A DNA stretch of 9,651 bases from Fidelibacterota bacterium (GTDB lineage: Bacteria > Fidelibacterota > UBA2242 > JAFGTP01), in NCBI GenBank assembly GCA_029939785.1, contig JAOZSG010000114.1, positions 1 through 9,651 of the forward strand, given 5' to 3'. A program made the translations under genes and the position numbers. Positions 8,701 to 9,651 of the stretch are shown one piece after another (positions within the stretch are counted from its first letter, which is position 1; the number at the start of each line of letters is the position of its first letter). The notes below the pieces were generated by a model. It searched no databases. It worked only from the letters and a program-made list of their open reading frames with translations, and was not told the origin of the DNA.

Positions 8701-9568
8701 AAGTATCAAAGGTTGCACCGCCATCTGTTGTCCTTGCAAGATAATCTCCGGCAATAAAAAAGGTGTTTTCATCAACAGCATCTACTAGTTCATTTCTTTT
8801 AAAATCATATGTGAATTCACCTATTCGTGTATAGGTCTGTCCGCCATCATTGGATAGCAATGTAACATAATGATATCCTGTAATAATTATTGTCTGTGTT
8901 CCGACAGCTGCAACATCATAAATTCGGGTTGAACCAGTCCCAGGTGGAAAATATGCACCGGCACTTACGTATGTCCAATCTGTGCCACCATTAGCAGTAT
9001 ACCATGTATGGCCACCAGTTGCATCAGAGATTACTACACCAACGTTCGCATCACAAAAAGCAATTCCACCATCCAAATCTTCCCCATCAAAATCAAATGC
9101 AGATTTTGTATAACTTGCACCACCATCGATGGTTTTTAATAATGTCGAATTTTTTCCTGCAAAATAAACAATATCAGCATTTACTACAGATAAATCTTTT
9201 AAATCTTCTGTATAATTTGCAGTATCACCTACCATTGTCCAGTTTACTCCACCATCAGTGCTTTTGAAAATAAATCCATCATAAGAACAAGCATAACCAA
9301 CATTTGCATCAGCAAACTCTACATCAACCCAGTTATCCCCATTGTCAGACTCACGAGTAGTTTCCCAATTCAAACCACCATCAGTAGTTTTTTGTACACG
9401 ACCCCCCTTATTAACTAACCATCCTGTATTAGCATCAAGAAAATATCCTCCATAAGGGCCATCGCCTGATGGATATTCCATTGTACTTTCTTTTACTACC
9501 TCCCAATTTTGGGCAAATGATAAAGTAAAAATACTTAATATCATTGTTAACAGTAATAATTTCTTCAT
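5744..9568 (-). CDS. Giant secreted Asp-box propeller protein with OB-like, LamG-like and lamin-tail domains and a T9SS sorting domain
   Basis: The product is a 1274-residue extracellular or surface protein of unknown substrate. The ATG at 9568 is preferred over the one 27 bp upstream because AAGGAGA lies just before it and the product then begins MKKLLLL, a clean signal peptide ending near SFAQ (about residue 20). Residues 21-620 hold a repeated motif (S/T)xDGGxx(W/F/Y), the Asp-box of BNR/Ycf48/sortilin-type beta-propellers. I count eleven copies, near residues 61, 103, 146, 191 (degenerate, TANGGTDW), 239, 280, 321, 363, 407, 451 and 577 (SEDAGLNW). Residues 626-820 resemble the OB-fold/DUF5689 type (IKIKGVVTSPN, YFLQDETAGIVLY, GDEIEIIGTL). 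Residues 826-1022 look like a concanavalin/LamG-like sandwich (GWHNFKVTVEGNQFWVYIDN). Residues 1026-1175 form a lamin-tail domain (VINEFLASN, DFIELYNKGD, PGGFLLLWAD, TPSPNAAN). The last 85 residues are a type A sorting domain (NYPNPFNPTT, YNLQGQKV, ASGVYIYKM), implying export by the Sec and type IX systems. No catalytic domain is recognisable. Domain edges are estimates; the OB and LamG calls are the least certain. Confidence 0.9.
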   Translation of the reverse strand: MKKLLLLTMILSIFTLSFAQNWEVVKESTMEYPSGDGPYGGYFLDANTGWLVNKGGRVQKTTDGGLNWETTRESDNGDNWVDVEFADANVGYACSYDGFIFKSTDGGVNWTMVGDTANYTEDLKDLSVVNADIVYFAGKNSTLLKTIDGGASYTKSAFDFDGEDLDGGIAFCDANVGVVISDATGGHTWYTANGGTDWTYVSAGAYFPPGTGSTRIYDVAAVGTQTIIITGYHYVTLLSNDGGQTYTRIGEFTYDFKRNELVDAVDENTFFIAGDYLARTTDGGATFDTLLTGSGQGFDILEFTDANNGFVVQSYGNWKQTTDGGSTWTEINDWPAMSFWGIGLPDENKVVLSAWGGGEISISEDGGNTFSYPSNLATKSLTNLYECEFVDANTGFIGGGSGTLLKTIDGGTTYNQINNTMATESKTINAMHVYNSDVIFAGGSSGYVMKSSDGGNTWTDTKINSSTVYDIFALDENTVITSAASGKICYGVFDGDAVVTDSLIIDVGSNSMRAVKVRNNVVLIPTSKGKIYRADVNSLATIADVFTEPDGDDFYDVEFVTDSLVYVVGEAGKIYKSEDAGLNWTVEVSNTEETLHKVKFANDKLWVVGKGGTVLSLNLSNEPTLMTIADAKIDADEDGALDLIDQEIKIKGVVTSPNYGYNSQYFLQDETAGIVLYSGSVGVELNIGDEIEIIGTLSQYAGLSQIQIDDASAVSVVSTGNVVVPTPVKLSELGEDYEAMLVCVEPVKLLDASQWPADGKNGSVDIVSGLDTSYIYIDKESDLDGWATPPTGWIKLIAVCDQYTTYSLRGTIAEHFVDMTPTLPLVEAFTDGTFDQEWTFNTWSGAVSLDIADSSSSAWGSHVGVFTDSGYTGLAHISDVVAEDYTVSSDIHIIGPADASAPLYAGLGIKMAHSDLAYYRLVYRNSSSSNNGQIKLQGYDGASWHISAAWNPGVDFDALETGWHNFKVTVEGNQFWVYIDNQLMPGCPYVDEDPFLTAGYPGIYKYNGGVSSILFDNFTVTENPTPITDIVINEFLASNDAACTDENGEYDDFIELYNKGDVAINVGGLYVTDDLTDPTLWQIPVTNSEETTIQPGGFLLLWADKEEDQGVLHLKIKLSGNGEQIGLVQVIGSDTTFVDSLSYTEQTADISYGRYEDGANNWITMTPSPNAANNNGITAIDDENGLPTTFALSQNYPNPFNPTTSISFDLPKASNVTLIVYNLQGQKVSEIVNNYMQAGRYDVNLDASHFASGVYIYKMQAGNFLSIKKMTLLK

Positions 9569-9574
9569 AAGCGT

Positions 9575-9581
9575 TCTCCTT
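9575..9581 (-). promoter_or_regulatory. Shine-Dalgarno site of the propeller gene
   Basis: AAGGAGA on the minus strand lies six bases before the ATG at 9568. It decides that start against the ATG at 9595, which has no such site. The receptor gene lacks a comparable sequence. Confidence 0.75.
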
Positions 9582-9591
9582 CTTGTTATGT

Positions 9592-9619
9592 ACATGGATT
9601 ATACAGGTTTACACGAATT
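9592..9619. repeat. Degenerate short repeat upstream of the propeller gene
   Basis: ACATGGATT (9592-9600), TACAGGTTT (9602-9610) and ACACGAATT (9611-9619) are related 9-mers with one extra base between the first two. AAATCTGTGCTTATTATG follows at 9634-9651. The style matches intergenic repeats of the ACACGGATT / AAATCTGTG type that I recall from environmental bacterial genomes. Only three imperfect units are visible and the window ends here, so the call is tentative. Confidence 0.4.
9598..9603 (-). promoter_or_regulatory. Candidate -10 box (TATAAT) for the propeller gene
   Basis: TATAAT reads on the minus strand 29 bases before the ATG at 9568. It would give a leader of about 20 nt that contains the Shine-Dalgarno site. 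No convincing -35 element is present (AAGAAT at 17 bp). The box lies inside a short repeat (9592-9619), so it may be part of that element and not a promoter. Confidence 0.3.
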
Positions 9620-9651
9620 GATTCTTTTTTTTTAAATCTGTGCTTATTATG

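Noticed and set aside
9004..9267. Plus-strand open frame rich in His, Gln and Leu
   Set aside because: The composition is what the antisense of the Asp-box repeat gene (CCACCATC for DGG) would give; it is a shadow, not a metal-binding protein.

Overview
The window is AT-rich and carries four tightly packed protein genes, all on the minus strand, so transcription runs from high to low coordinates. Every product looks exported: a giant secreted repeat protein, a TonB-dependent outer-membrane receptor, a lipoprotein and an outer-membrane beta-barrel. The C-terminal sorting domain of the giant protein (NYPNPFNPTT...YNLQGQKV...GVYIYKM) and the receptor's carboxypeptidase-like extension point to the Bacteroidota/FCB group. 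The flavour of the sorting domain and of the short interspersed repeats suggests a lineage such as Cloacimonadota, Ignavibacteria or a relative; this placement is inference, with no marker gene to settle it.

Layout in order of transcription: (1) 9568-5744, a 1274-residue secreted protein with a long Asp-box beta-propeller array, an OB-fold-like domain, a concanavalin/LamG-like domain, a lamin-tail-like domain and a type IX secretion (T9SS) type A sorting domain. It has a good Shine-Dalgarno sequence. An 18-bp perfect hairpin follows directly. (2) 5653-2936, a 905-residue TonB-dependent receptor. (3) 2949-1627, a lipoprotein of the DUF4876 type with a lamin-tail-like core. (4) 1630-146, an outer-membrane beta-barrel of about 494 residues resembling DUF6850. 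Genes 2, 3 and 4 overlap end to start (14 bp and 4 bp) and must form one operon. The hairpin at 5693-5732 separates them from gene 1, and a TATAAT box on its far edge is the likely operon promoter.

How they may work together: the receptor, the lamin-tail lipoprotein and the second barrel look like a dedicated surface uptake or display complex. No SusD partner and no enzyme is encoded here, so the substrate is unknown. The secreted propeller protein is a separate transcription unit but shares the lamin-tail fold with the lipoprotein.

Three short non-coding repeat elements sit at gene boundaries (65-136, 2806-2897, 9592-9619). They differ in sequence, but each is built from units of about 9 nt. 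The middle one is a palindromic element that lies inside the open reading frame at the start of the lipoprotein gene without closing it. This is the most unusual structure in the window. No tRNA, rRNA, CRISPR array or transposase was seen.
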